Positions 35,798-45,211 of a stretch of 64,000 nucleotides of DNA are shown here, piece by piece (within the stretch, counting starts at the first letter, position 1; each line of letters begins with the position of its first letter). A model generated the notes under the pieces. It was given only the letters and a program-made list of their open reading frames with translations. It ran no database searches and was not told the origin of the DNA. The stretch lies in the NCBI RefSeq assembly GCF_900113965.1, contig NZ_FORI01000001.1:565620-629619 (forward strand), in the 5' to 3' direction. This DNA is from Treponema bryantii. GTDB taxonomy: Bacteria > Spirochaetota > Spirochaetia > Treponematales > Treponemataceae. The position numbers and the translations under genes were made by a program.

Positions 35798-35826
35798 TTG
35801 CATTAATATTCAAAAAACGGCATAAT
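35798..35826 (+). promoter_or_regulatory. argD promoter
   Basis: TTGCAT (35798-35803), 17-bp spacer, CATAAT (35821-35826). Leader of about 33 nt with AGGGGTG before the ATG. Confidence 0.6.
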
Positions 35827-35864
35827 CTTTGCATATTTATACATTTCTTGTTTAGGGGTGAAAT

Positions 35865-37037
35865 ATGGAAAAGAAAATTGTCAACAACTACGGTTCTTTC
35901 GACGTAACCTTTGTAAAATCAAAGGGCTCAACAATGTGGGATGTTAATGGCAAAAAGTACATCGACTTTATTGCCGGAATTGGAGTTAACTGCCTTGGTC
36001 ATAATTACAAGCCTCTTGTGAAGGCAATTTCTAATCAGGCCCGTCGTCAGATCCATATTTCAAACTATTATTTTTCAGATGTAGGTCTGGATTTTGCAGA
36101 AAATCTTTTGAAGGTTACCGGCTTTGAACGCGGTTACTTTGGAAACTCTGGTGCTGAAGCAAACGAAGCTGCAATTAAACTTGCAAGAAAATATGGTCAG
36201 CTCAACGGTGGCGATAAAAGAAAGACAATTGTTACTCTGGAATCTTCATTCCATGGTCGTACACTGGCTACTCTTACAGCTACAGGACAGGACCGCTTCC
36301 ACCCAGACTGCTTTGCGCCATATCCTGTAGGTTTCAAGACAATTAAGGCAAACGACTTTGATGCTCTGAAGGGAGCTTTTGACGATACAACCGCAGCGCT
36401 TTTTATTGAGTGTATTCAGGGTGAGGGTGGTGTAAATCTTATAAATCCTGAATGGGCAAAGGCTGCCGCTGAGGCTGCACGCGCTGCCGGAGCAATTGTA
36501 ATGGCAGATGAAGTTCAGACTGGCGTTGGACGTACAGGTACATATCTTGCGAGTGACTGGCTTGGTTTTAAGCCTGAGGTTGTAACTCTTGCAAAGGGAA
36601 TTGCCGGTGGCCTTCCAATGGGAGCATGTCTTTTCCGTGGAAAGGCTGCAGATGTTTTTGTTGCAGGTGACCATCAGTCTACTTTTGCAGGAAATCCTTT
36701 AGCATGTGCAGCTGGACTTGTTGTTCTTGAAACAGTAAGTGATCCAGCCTTCCTCGACAGAGTAAACCATGCAGGTGACTATATCCGTGGTGCAATTGCA
36801 AGCTGGAATCTTCCTATTGTAAAGGACGTTCGCGGTAAAGGTCTTATGATTGGAACTCAGATTGATAAGAGCATTAAGCCTTTTGATATTGAAGTTCGCT
36901 GTCTCGAAAAAGGACTTTGTACAACAACAGCAGGAAGTGATGTTGTAAGATTCCTTCCACCACTCAATATTTCTGACAAAGAGATTGACGAAGGTCTTGC
37001 AATTTATAAGAATGTACTTGAAGAATTTTGTAAATAA
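35865..37037 (+). CDS. argD: Acetylornithine-type class III aminotransferase
   Basis: 390 residues, the standard ArgD length. It is a PLP enzyme that transaminates N-acetylglutamate semialdehyde (arginine route) and, in many bacteria, succinyl-DAP precursors. Signatures: MWDVNGKKYIDFIAGIGVNC, YFGNSGAEANEAAIKLARKY, SSFHGRT, the PLP-ring Asp in MADEVQTGVGRTG, the Schiff-base Lys in TLAKGIAGGLPMGA, and QSTFAGNPLACAAG. No other arg or dap genes are adjacent, so ornithine or GABA aminotransferase cannot be excluded. Promoter at 35798-35826. Confidence 0.85.
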   Translation: MEKKIVNNYGSFDVTFVKSKGSTMWDVNGKKYIDFIAGIGVNCLGHNYKPLVKAISNQARRQIHISNYYFSDVGLDFAENLLKVTGFERGYFGNSGAEANEAAIKLARKYGQLNGGDKRKTIVTLESSFHGRTLATLTATGQDRFHPDCFAPYPVGFKTIKANDFDALKGAFDDTTAALFIECIQGEGGVNLINPEWAKAAAEAARAAGAIVMADEVQTGVGRTGTYLASDWLGFKPEVVTLAKGIAGGLPMGACLFRGKAADVFVAGDHQSTFAGNPLACAAGLVVLETVSDPAFLDRVNHAGDYIRGAIASWNLPIVKDVRGKGLMIGTQIDKSIKPFDIEVRCLEKGLCTTTAGSDVVRFLPPLNISDKEIDEGLAIYKNVLEEFCK

Positions 37038-37050
37038 GTAAGGTAATAAA

Positions 37051-40000
37051 TTGAAGAAAGCAGGAACATTGCACAGAAAGGTTAGGATTAGTAAATCATT
37101 CTTTCTCGTGCCTGTGCTCCTGCTTTTTTTATGTCTGAATCTTACGCAGCCGGTTTTTGCCGCAAATGTTCTTGGCCGGCCGCGAAAAATGTTTCTTGTT
37201 AAGACGGAACATTTTGATATCATCTATTCAAATCTGAGTGAAGAAACTGCCCTGCTGTTAGTGCAGAATGCCGATTCTCTTTATGAAAAAGCGGCAGAGG
37301 CTCTGGGAGCAGAGAATAATCTTCATATGCCGGTAATTATTTCTCCGGACTCAGATGAACTTTCTGTAACCTATACTGAATCTCCATATAATAGAATAAT
37401 CATTTTTGATTCACCTGCAGATTATGGCACTGCCGTTTTTGAAGACACAATGCTAAGCCTTTTTTATCATGAGATTTATCAGGCTTTGCTGCAGTCAATC
37501 AGAAGTCCTTTTAATCAGATAGTTGCAAAATGGGGAACCGGGGAAATCTATCAGCCGGTTGCAATTTTTAATATGCCGCTTTCTTTTATTGAAGGGACTG
37601 CGTATCTGAAAGAAAGTGAGGAGCCTGGAGAAGGACGACTGAACGATGGATATTTTCTTCAGATATTGTCACAGGCAAAGCTCGAAGGAAAATTCCCGAA
37701 TTACTATCAGGTAACAACTGTGCGCGATTCTTATCCGGGAGAAGAACTTTCTCTTGCGGCGGGCGCGGGCTTTGCGGCGTTTTTGATGAACACTTATGGT
37801 GTTGAAAAATACGCTGAGCTCTGGAAAGAAAGCGGAAAAATAAATCTGATGTTTACCGAGGGTGTTTTTCAGAATACTTACGGCAAAAGACTTAAGGAAT
37901 TATGGGCGGAGTTTGAAGAAGCTGTGCCGTTACCAGACGCACTTCTTGCGCTGGAAAGTTATGAGCTTGAAGGTGATTTAGTTTTTCCGAAAGACAAATA
38001 TGCGAATTACGAAAATCTTCTTTTGACTGATTACGGAATTGTTTGGTATGACCGTATCAGACATGAAGTTGATATTTATGATGAAAACAATGCACTGAAA
38101 ATGCGTCAGCTGCTTTTTCTTGCAGATAATGTTGAGCGGCTTTCTCTTTCTCCGGGAGGAAGATATATTGCAGTTTCACATACACAAGCTCGCACAATGG
38201 AAGAACTTTCTTCGAGTTCAACCTGGATTTATGATTTAAAGGAAAGAAAATTTCTTGATGATAAATATGCGCTCCGTGATGCTGCTATTGTAAAAACTTC
38301 GGATGGAAAGTTTGCCGTTGCTGGTGTGAATGTAAAAGATATTCGTGCAAAGCTTGAAGTTTACAGTTTGCCTTTGGACGACAATAAAGATGAAGAAGTT
38401 TCAGTAATTTACTCGAAGACATTTGAAAGAAATAAAGTTCCGTTTTCTCCAGTTTATGCAGACGATGGTTTTGTAACTTATATTCTGGCTGATGGGGATG
38501 AGCGTTATTTATGCCGTCAGAGTTTTGATGGAGTAGTGGAGCAGAAGTGGGTGATTGAAATGCCTGCGGATGATTTTCAGACTCCGCTCAAAATCCAGCG
38601 CCTGTCCTGGAGCCCAAGCCGCGGCGGCCGCGCACCCTTCTACACCTTCGAGTTCACACTGCCGCAGGCGCACAGCTTTACACGGGCCGGCTTTATTTAC
38701 CTCACCGAGCTCTTCGAGCCCCAGCGAGTCGAGCTCACCGCGGCAGACGTTTCGGGCGGTATAAACTTCCCCGCAGTTTCGTCCACCGGCAGCCTTCTGT
38801 ACAGCGCACATAAATTTTCGCAAAATGAATTACGCACCGTGGCGCTCTCCGCCGTGCCGCGCGTGGACGGTGCATTAAGAGAACTCAGCACATCCGACGC
38901 CCTCGGCGAGTCTGGAGACCTCAGTACATCCGACACCCTCAGCCAGCCTGGAGAACGCCCCTTCGGCCAGTCCGGAGACATCCCCCTCGGCCAGTCCGGA
39001 GACCTCAGTACATCCGACACCCTCGGCGAGTCCGGAGACCTCCCCCTCGCTCCATCCTTCTCCGATTCCCTTGCAGCTTACAATGTGCGTCGCTACAATC
39101 CGTTCCGCTACATGGCAGACCTGTCGTTTACTCCGTTCTTCCCGATGAAGCTGCTGGACTTGAGCGAAGGAAACTTTTACTGGCCTGGCCTTGGTCTCAC
39201 AATCGAAAGTCAGACCGACCCTTGTATGAACACAAAGGCCCTGCTTTCTGCCGGCTGGACGTATCTTCCAATGGATTTCTCTTGGACAAACAATATGCCG
39301 TCCAGATACATGGCAAAACTCAGAACCGAATCTCTGAACATCAAAAAAGATAAATCTGCCGCATTCTATATTGAAAATTCTTCAACTCCGGTTTTCATTC
39401 GCGCCGGAACAATCTTTAATTGTAATCTCGATGGCGAATACAGCTTTAAGGTTATTGGCGGCGGCCAGTGGAAGATTCCGGTTGGCATTGCTCTCCGCAA
39501 TCTTACTTTTGACCTTCAGGCAAGTTATTCTGTTTCAACTGATTATTATGATCAGACTCAAAGCGAAATCCGCCCAAGCCTTTCAGACTGGCCTTCTTTC
39601 AGCGAAGCTTATGAGATGTATGAGATTTCTGCAAAGATTGAATATTCAAATATTCACCAGTACGGCTATTCAACTTTTGAGCAGCGTGGAATTACTTTAG
39701 GAATGCGTGCTTACACAATGTGGGATATGTGTGAGGTTCGCCTTTTGCAGGAAGCACGAAAACAGAAGGAGGCCGAGGCGGGCAACACGGGAAATTCGGA
39801 GACCTCAACCAATTCAGGCGGCTCGGGAACTACAGACAATTCAAATGATTCCAGCGAACAGTCCCTCACAAACGCCCAGCGCCAGAACCTCTTTACAAAC
39901 AGCCTTGCAGATATAACTCAGCTCAACATGGGTTTTTACGCAACAGTTGCAATTCCTCGCCTTAATCCTCTTACAATGTACAAGGGCTGGGTTTTGAGTA

Positions 40001-40392
40001 TGCCTTCTATTTTGACAGCAGAGTTTGTAAACAAGGCCGGTACAGCGCTTGAGTCCAGCTTCCAGTCTCTTTTAATTGGCCGCGAGATTCACAACACAAT
40101 CATTCCGGCATTCCTGTATTCACGCCGCGCAGGTCTTTGGGCAGGTTATGATATGGCTCTCGTTTATGATACAGCTGAAACCCGCCTCCCGGATATCCGC
40201 CATGACAACTATCTTGCAGAAGTGTTCAAGGGAGTTTCGTACACCCAGGCAATCTATATGGTTTTGAATCTTGATTTGAATATCACCGTAGGAAAACTTT
40301 CTACAGTCCCAATCAACACCACCCTCACCGGCACCTTCTACCCGGAAAGCCGCGGTTACAAAATCGAACTCGACGTGCGTTTACACTTGTAG
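37051..40392 (+). CDS. Large exported protein: peptidase-MA-like domain, propeller region, C-terminal barrel
   Basis: 1113 residues with a TTG start supported by AAGG about eight bases upstream. Signal peptide about 15-38 (LVPVLLLFLCLNLTQPVFA). Residues 45-300 resemble peptidase MA-type gluzincins (KTEHFDIIYSNLS ... LFYHEIYQALL ... FIEGTAYL), but the HExxH motif reads HEIYQ (His140), so catalysis is doubtful. Residues 310-600 look like WD40/TolB-type blades (LSLSPGGRYIAVSH). A GC-rich repetitive insert at about 610-670 follows, and from 690 onward there are amphipathic strands ending YKIELDVRLHL, consistent with an outer-membrane barrel. Comparable multi-domain proteins occur in treponemes; function unknown. 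Confidence 0.7.
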   Translation: MKKAGTLHRKVRISKSFFLVPVLLLFLCLNLTQPVFAANVLGRPRKMFLVKTEHFDIIYSNLSEETALLLVQNADSLYEKAAEALGAENNLHMPVIISPDSDELSVTYTESPYNRIIIFDSPADYGTAVFEDTMLSLFYHEIYQALLQSIRSPFNQIVAKWGTGEIYQPVAIFNMPLSFIEGTAYLKESEEPGEGRLNDGYFLQILSQAKLEGKFPNYYQVTTVRDSYPGEELSLAAGAGFAAFLMNTYGVEKYAELWKESGKINLMFTEGVFQNTYGKRLKELWAEFEEAVPLPDALLALESYELEGDLVFPKDKYANYENLLLTDYGIVWYDRIRHEVDIYDENNALKMRQLLFLADNVERLSLSPGGRYIAVSHTQARTMEELSSSSTWIYDLKERKFLDDKYALRDAAIVKTSDGKFAVAGVNVKDIRAKLEVYSLPLDDNKDEEVSVIYSKTFERNKVPFSPVYADDGFVTYILADGDERYLCRQSFDGVVEQKWVIEMPADDFQTPLKIQRLSWSPSRGGRAPFYTFEFTLPQAHSFTRAGFIYLTELFEPQRVELTAADVSGGINFPAVSSTGSLLYSAHKFSQNELRTVALSAVPRVDGALRELSTSDALGESGDLSTSDTLSQPGERPFGQSGDIPLGQSGDLSTSDTLGESGDLPLAPSFSDSLAAYNVRRYNPFRYMADLSFTPFFPMKLLDLSEGNFYWPGLGLTIESQTDPCMNTKALLSAGWTYLPMDFSWTNNMPSRYMAKLRTESLNIKKDKSAAFYIENSSTPVFIRAGTIFNCNLDGEYSFKVIGGGQWKIPVGIALRNLTFDLQASYSVSTDYYDQTQSEIRPSLSDWPSFSEAYEMYEISAKIEYSNIHQYGYSTFEQRGITLGMRAYTMWDMCEVRLLQEARKQKEAEAGNTGNSETSTNSGGSGTTDNSNDSSEQSLTNAQRQNLFTNSLADITQLNMGFYATVAIPRLNPLTMYKGWVLSMPSILTAEFVNKAGTALESSFQSLLIGREIHNTIIPAFLYSRRAGLWAGYDMALVYDTAETRLPDIRHDNYLAEVFKGVSYTQAIYMVLNLDLNITVGKLSTVPINTTLTGTFYPESRGYKIELDVRLHL
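38880..39050. repeat. In-frame minisatellite in the large exported protein gene
   Basis: Imperfect units built from CTCAGTACATCCGACACCCT, CGGCGAGTCCGGAGAC and CCCCTCGGCCAGTCCGGAGA recur four to five times. They encode LSTSDTLGESGD and variants such as IPLGQSGD. The flanking 38580-38880 is also far richer in G and C than the rest of the gene. Confidence 0.8.
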
Positions 40393-40394
40393 TT

Positions 40395-40451
40395 ATGGTT
40401 TCGATACGCCCGGCCCTTCGACTCCGCTCAGGGACCGGTCTACTCAACCAT
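40395..40451. repeat. Family-A palindromic repeat, copy 5
   Basis: ATGGTTTCGATACGCCCGGC ... CTACTCAACCAT: outer arms ATGGTT/AACCAT, with an inner CCCTTCGACTCCGCTCAGGG. It fills most of the gap between the exported-protein gene and the Gld-type operon. Confidence 0.75.
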
Positions 40452-40547
40452 CGGCAGGATCCACTTTTTCTGAGATTTTTCTTATTTACCTTTCTTCTGA
40501 AAGTTTGTTATATTTAATATATACAAAAAATTTGGAGGACATCTAAA

Positions 40548-41477
40548 ATGATAGAAGTTTCCCACGTTTCCCGTAATTTCGGGGATTTCCGTGCGGTAAA
40601 TGACGTCAGCTTTTCTATTCCTACAGGACAGATTGTAGGACTTCTTGGCCCAAACGGCGCTGGCAAAACCACAACAATGCGAATGATAACAGGCTTTCTT
40701 GCCCCATCAGCTGGTTCAGTAAAAATTGATGGAATTGATATTACAGAAAATCCTGTTGAAGCAAAAAGAAAAATCGGCTATATGCCTGAATCTGCTCCTT
40801 TATATGGAGAGATGATAGTAGAAGATTATCTGCGATATATTGCAGGAATCTATGGTCAGAATCCGGAAGAAAAGGTTCCACTGCTTTGTAAAGAATGCGG
40901 ACTCAAAGAGGTTATGAGTAAAAACATCTCTGAGCTCTCTCGTGGTAACCGCCAGCGTGTTGCTCTTGCTCATGCACTTATGAATGATCCGGAAATCCTT
41001 ATTCTTGATGAACCAACTTCAGGTCTTGACCCTAATCAGGTAGAAGACGTTCGTTCAATTATCCGTGAAATTGGTAAGACACGTACTGTAATTGTTTCAA
41101 CCCATATCCTTAGCGAAGTTGAAACTATCTGTAGTCGCGCAATCATCATTAGCGGCGGTAAGCTTGTTGCAGACAGCTCTATCGAAGAACTTAAGAACAG
41201 CATTGGAACTTCGTCTACAGTTTATATCACTGTTGGCGGCGACGGTAATAAGGCTTGCGAACTTGTTAAGTCAATTAACGGTGTTGCCGGTGTAACTGTT
41301 GGTCCTAAAGAAGGCGAAGCAAACCTTAGTGAACTTGTTGTGTCTGTAAACGGTGATGCAGAAATCAGACCGGTTATTATCAAAAAGCTTGTTGAAGGCG
41401 GTTTTGATTTGTATGAAGCAGCTCACAATAAGAATACTTTGGAAGATGTATTCCATACTTTGACGGAGGCTAAATAA
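40548..41477 (+). CDS. ABC transporter ATPase, GldA-like
   Basis: 309 residues. Walker A GPNGAGKTTT, signature LSRGNRQRV, Walker B ILILDEPTSGLDP and switch His in VIVSTHILSE are all intact. A C-terminal extension of about 80 residues is typical of ABC-2 ATPases. GGAGG precedes the ATG. The gene order ATPase, permease, GldG-like, DUF4340 is a module found in many phyla beyond gliding Bacteroidetes; the cargo is unknown. The stop overlaps the next start by one base (TAATG). Confidence 0.9.
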   Translation: MIEVSHVSRNFGDFRAVNDVSFSIPTGQIVGLLGPNGAGKTTTMRMITGFLAPSAGSVKIDGIDITENPVEAKRKIGYMPESAPLYGEMIVEDYLRYIAGIYGQNPEEKVPLLCKECGLKEVMSKNISELSRGNRQRVALAHALMNDPEILILDEPTSGLDPNQVEDVRSIIREIGKTRTVIVSTHILSEVETICSRAIIISGGKLVADSSIEELKNSIGTSSTVYITVGGDGNKACELVKSINGVAGVTVGPKEGEANLSELVVSVNGDAEIRPVIIKKLVEGGFDLYEAAHNKNTLEDVFHTLTEAK

Positions 41478-42211
41478 TGAGCGACAGTAAATCAGCTAAA
41501 AAACAGAGCCCTGCAATCATCATTATGAAGCGTGAGCTCAAAACATATTTTACTTCACCGGTTGCTTACATTGTAACCGCTCTTTTTCTTATAGTTACAG
41601 GAATCCTGTTTTATTCAGTATTCTTCCTTTATGACAGAGCTGAACTCCGCCAGTATTTTTCTTTACTGCCAGTTCTGCTTGCACTTTTTATTCCGGCTCT
41701 CACAATGAGAATCTTTGCAGAAGAGCGCCGTGTTGGTTCTATTGAAACTCTCATGACCCTTCCTGTTACAGAGCTTGATGTAGTTACAGGTAAGTATCTT
41801 GCATCTTTCCTTGGCACACTGATTATGCTTGCACCAACTTTGCTTTACATTCTTCCAACAGTGATTTTTGGATCTCCAGATTTTGGTCCAATCATCGGCG
41901 GATACATTGGCGCAATCTTCCTTAGTGCCTGCTTTACTGCAATCGGAATCTTTGCTACTTCCATCACAAAAAATCAGATTATTGCTTTCTTTACTGCAAT
42001 GATAATCTGTATGGTTCTTACAATGATTGATTCTTTCCTGATTTTCCTTCCATCACAGATTGTAAGTGTTTTGAGTTATCTTTCTGCAAGCGGGCATTTT
42101 GATTCTATTTCCCGTGGAATTTTTGATACAAGGGATGTCCTCTATTTTATTTCCCTTACAGCCCTGTTCTTTACCTCAACAGTAAAGCTTCAGCAGAATG
42201 CTAAAAACTAA
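41477..42211 (+). CDS. ABC-2 type permease, GldF-like
   Basis: 244 residues with six hydrophobic segments (for example SPVAYIVTALFLIVTGILFY and LLALFIPALTMRIFAEE). The RIFAEERRVGSIETLMTLPV motif is the usual cytoplasmic coupling element of this permease family. It is translationally coupled to the ATPase by a one-base overlap and is followed within 13 bases by the GldG-like gene. Confidence 0.9.
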   Translation: MSDSKSAKKQSPAIIIMKRELKTYFTSPVAYIVTALFLIVTGILFYSVFFLYDRAELRQYFSLLPVLLALFIPALTMRIFAEERRVGSIETLMTLPVTELDVVTGKYLASFLGTLIMLAPTLLYILPTVIFGSPDFGPIIGGYIGAIFLSACFTAIGIFATSITKNQIIAFFTAMIICMVLTMIDSFLIFLPSQIVSVLSYLSASGHFDSISRGIFDTRDVLYFISLTALFFTSTVKLQQNAKN

Positions 42212-42224
42212 CGGAGTAAAAAAG

Positions 42225-44267
42225 ATGAAAAAAATATTACAGTGGCTTAAAGGCCCTAAATCAGATTTTATACTTTTTGTAATCTTCCTTGTGCTTTTGA
42301 ATATTGTAGGACATAAGGCTTTTATTCGCTTTGATCTTACAGCTCCAAAATCATACTCGCTTTCAAAGGCAAGTAAAACTGTTGTAAAGAATCTGGATTC
42401 TCCACTTTCTATCCGTGTGTTCTTCAGCGACAATCTTCCTGCAACTTACACAAATGTTTCTCAGTATGTGAAAGATATTCTTGTTGAATACAAGGGTGCT
42501 GCAAATAAGAACTTCTCAGTTTCTTACATGGATATGTCTAAGCCTGAAAATGAAGAGCTTGCTGCAAATCTTGGAATTCAGCAGGTTCAGATTCAGGAAC
42601 TGAAAAATAATGAAGTTGGACTCAAGCAGGTTTATATGGGACTTGCTGTTGCCTATGGCGACAATATCGAAATCATGAATCCTATTCAGAGTTCAGATGG
42701 TTTTGAGTTCAATCTTACAACAAAAATCTCAAATATGATTTCCATGGCAGATACACTTGCAAGCCTTGGAAAAGACGATAAGGTTAGCCTTACACTTTAC
42801 ATGAGCGATGCTCTTAAGTGGCTTGGAATCAGTGGTGCAGAAGAAGCTGACGGAATTATCCGCAATGCATTTAATTCTGTAAATAAGCAGAATGCAGACT
42901 GCATGGAATATAAGGTTGTAAGCCCTGATACAAATGAAGCTGCAGAGCTTGCTCAGAAGTACGGACTTCAGACAATCTCTTATTCAGAATCTGGAGTTCA
43001 GAAAAAAGCTGCTCTTGGTCTTGTGCTTGAGCATGGAGAAAAAACTTACGCACTTCCTCTTGAAGTTCAGCGCTCTTTGTTCGGTTATATTGTTTCTGGT
43101 CTTGATGATATGGAGACAACAATTAACGAAGGTTTGCAGAGTCTCTTCTCAAATGCAAAGGCAATTGGTTATATCACAGGTCATGGAGAAGTTGATCACA
43201 ATTCTGCAGATCAGGCTGCAAACTTCCAGAAGCTGATTTCTGGAATGTATGAGCTTAAAGATATTGATTTGAACTCTGATAATATTCCTGCTGGTATGAA
43301 CTCAATTATTATCAACGGTCCAAAGATGGATTTTACAGAAGAGGAGCTTTATAAGATTGATCAGTTCCTTCTTCGTGGTGGCAATGTAATGCTCTTTGTT
43401 GATGGTATTGTTGAAACTGGAAAAGACCAGATGTACGGAATTGCAAACTTCGGACAGAACGAAACAAACATTGAACGTCTGCTTTCAAAATACGGTGTAG
43501 CACGCGAAAAGAATATGATTATGGATAAGAATTGTTTGAGCAATTTGAATACTCAGTATGGTGAATTGAATTACTACTGGGTTCCTGTAATCAATAAAAA
43601 GCAGCTGGCAAAGAAGAACGCAATCACAAATAATCTTGGTTCTCTCTATTTGCTTCAGAGTGGTTCGCTTGATCCTTCTGCAGCAAAAGAAAATAAAAAT
43701 CTTAAGGTAACAGAAATTGCAAAATCTTCTGATGAAGCATGGGCTCTTACAGACGGAATTATGCTTAATCCTTTGATGATGGATTACCCTGATGACGCTT
43801 CAAGTTATGCACAGTACGATCTGGCACTTCTTCTTGAAGGAAAGTTTGACAGTGCTTTTGATGATGCTCCTGCAAACACTTCTGATGAAGGTGAACTCGT
43901 AACTTCAAGCTACATCAAAACAAGCGTAATGCCTGGAAAACTTTTTGTAGCAGGTTCTTCTGTAATTACAACAAGTCAGGTAATTGATGAAAACGGACAG
44001 AGCCCTGTTGCAATGTTCCTTATGAACGTTGTTGATTATATGAACGGAAATGATGAACTTTGTACAATGAGAACAAAGAGCCTTTCGGTTAATAATCTTA
44101 CAGTAAAGACTCCAGCCGCAGTAAGCTTCTGGAAGATTTTGAATCAGTATGGACTTGCAGTGCTCGTTGCTCTTGCAGGACTTCTTGTTTGGAGACTTCG
44201 TATGGCTCGCCGCCGTGCAATCAACAAGAAGTATAATCCGGATGATACAAGAACTATTACAAAGTAA
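42225..44267 (+). CDS. GldG-like ABC auxiliary membrane protein
   Basis: 680 residues; ATG 42225 is chosen because GGAG lies at 42213-42216. The upstream in-frame ATG at 42198 is inside the permease gene. One N-terminal TM (DFILFVIFLVLLNIVGHKAF), a long periplasmic domain of the ABC_transp_aux type (SKTVVKNLDSPLSIRVFFSD, IGYITGHGEVDHNS, GGNVMLFVDG), and a C-terminal TM (ILNQYGLAVLVALAGLLVW) with a basic tail. It works with the preceding ATPase and permease; substrate unknown. Confidence 0.88.
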   Translation: MKKILQWLKGPKSDFILFVIFLVLLNIVGHKAFIRFDLTAPKSYSLSKASKTVVKNLDSPLSIRVFFSDNLPATYTNVSQYVKDILVEYKGAANKNFSVSYMDMSKPENEELAANLGIQQVQIQELKNNEVGLKQVYMGLAVAYGDNIEIMNPIQSSDGFEFNLTTKISNMISMADTLASLGKDDKVSLTLYMSDALKWLGISGAEEADGIIRNAFNSVNKQNADCMEYKVVSPDTNEAAELAQKYGLQTISYSESGVQKKAALGLVLEHGEKTYALPLEVQRSLFGYIVSGLDDMETTINEGLQSLFSNAKAIGYITGHGEVDHNSADQAANFQKLISGMYELKDIDLNSDNIPAGMNSIIINGPKMDFTEEELYKIDQFLLRGGNVMLFVDGIVETGKDQMYGIANFGQNETNIERLLSKYGVAREKNMIMDKNCLSNLNTQYGELNYYWVPVINKKQLAKKNAITNNLGSLYLLQSGSLDPSAAKENKNLKVTEIAKSSDEAWALTDGIMLNPLMMDYPDDASSYAQYDLALLLEGKFDSAFDDAPANTSDEGELVTSSYIKTSVMPGKLFVAGSSVITTSQVIDENGQSPVAMFLMNVVDYMNGNDELCTMRTKSLSVNNLTVKTPAAVSFWKILNQYGLAVLVALAGLLVWRLRMARRRAINKKYNPDDTRTITK

Positions 44268-44284
44268 GTTAGGCAGGTAGATAT

Positions 44285-45211
44285 ATGAAGACAAGAAAAT
44301 TAGTATTGATAATTGCTGACGTGCTTCTGCTGGCTGTTTGTATAATTCAGTTTGCAGTTTCTGCACACGATACAACAAAGTATTTTTCACTTAAAGATAA
44401 ACCAGATGCAATGGAAATTGTCACACCAACAGAGGTAATCAACCTTTATAAAGAAGGGGATGACTGGTTCATTGGTGAAAAGAAATATCCGGCAAGCATT
44501 TCAATGGTAGATTCATACATTGATGCAATTTCAAATATTCGTGCACTGGATAAGGTTGGAAATATTTCTTCTGCAAATAATGAAGAAAAATATGAGCTTA
44601 CAGATGGAAAGAAAATTACTGTAACAGCAAAGCTTGGAGACAAGGTTTTACGCAAAGTTGAAATTGGAAAGACTGCAGTTTCTTCTTCTCAGTGCTATGC
44701 AACAATTGACGGCGGCAAGGATATATATCTTGTTTCAGGTGGAATTAATGATACCTTTGATACAAGCGTAGCTGCTGCCCGTACAACAATTGTTTTGAAT
44801 CTTGAAAGTTCTGATATTACAACTGTAGCAATTAAAGATATTGCAGCAGATAAGAGCTGGTCTGTTTCAAGACTTGGAAGTGGAGATGACCTTGCATGGA
44901 ATGTAAGTGGTGCTGAAGATGGCTATGAGCTTGATTCTGGTGCTGCTGCAATCTGGCTCAACTCTTTTGCATCTCTTTCTACAAGAGACTGGTATGCAGA
45001 AGATGCAGAGGTTGAAGGAACTAAAGTTGTTACAGCAAAAATTACCTGTGCATACAAAGATATCACTGTTGAGTTCTACGCAATTCCAAAGGCTAATGAG
45101 AACAATATCCAGCAGTACTATGGAACCTGCAGCGAAACTCCTTACCGCTTTAAGGTAAATGAGAGCACAGTAAAGCAGTATCTTAAATCACTGGATGAAC
45201 TTTCAAAATGA
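44285..45211 (+). CDS. DUF4340 family membrane-anchored protein
   Basis: 308 residues; an N-terminal hydrophobic anchor (LVLIIADVLLLAVCIIQFAV) and a periplasmic part made of repeated small beta modules (EVINLYKEGDDWFIGEKKYP; ITTVAIKDIAADKSWSVSRL). DUF4340 proteins regularly end Gld-type ABC operons, as here, and are thought to assist the GldG-like partner. The stop overlaps the pth start by four bases. Confidence 0.85.
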   Translation: MKTRKLVLIIADVLLLAVCIIQFAVSAHDTTKYFSLKDKPDAMEIVTPTEVINLYKEGDDWFIGEKKYPASISMVDSYIDAISNIRALDKVGNISSANNEEKYELTDGKKITVTAKLGDKVLRKVEIGKTAVSSSQCYATIDGGKDIYLVSGGINDTFDTSVAAARTTIVLNLESSDITTVAIKDIAADKSWSVSRLGSGDDLAWNVSGAEDGYELDSGAAAIWLNSFASLSTRDWYAEDAEVEGTKVVTAKITCAYKDITVEFYAIPKANENNIQQYYGTCSETPYRFKVNESTVKQYLKSLDELSK

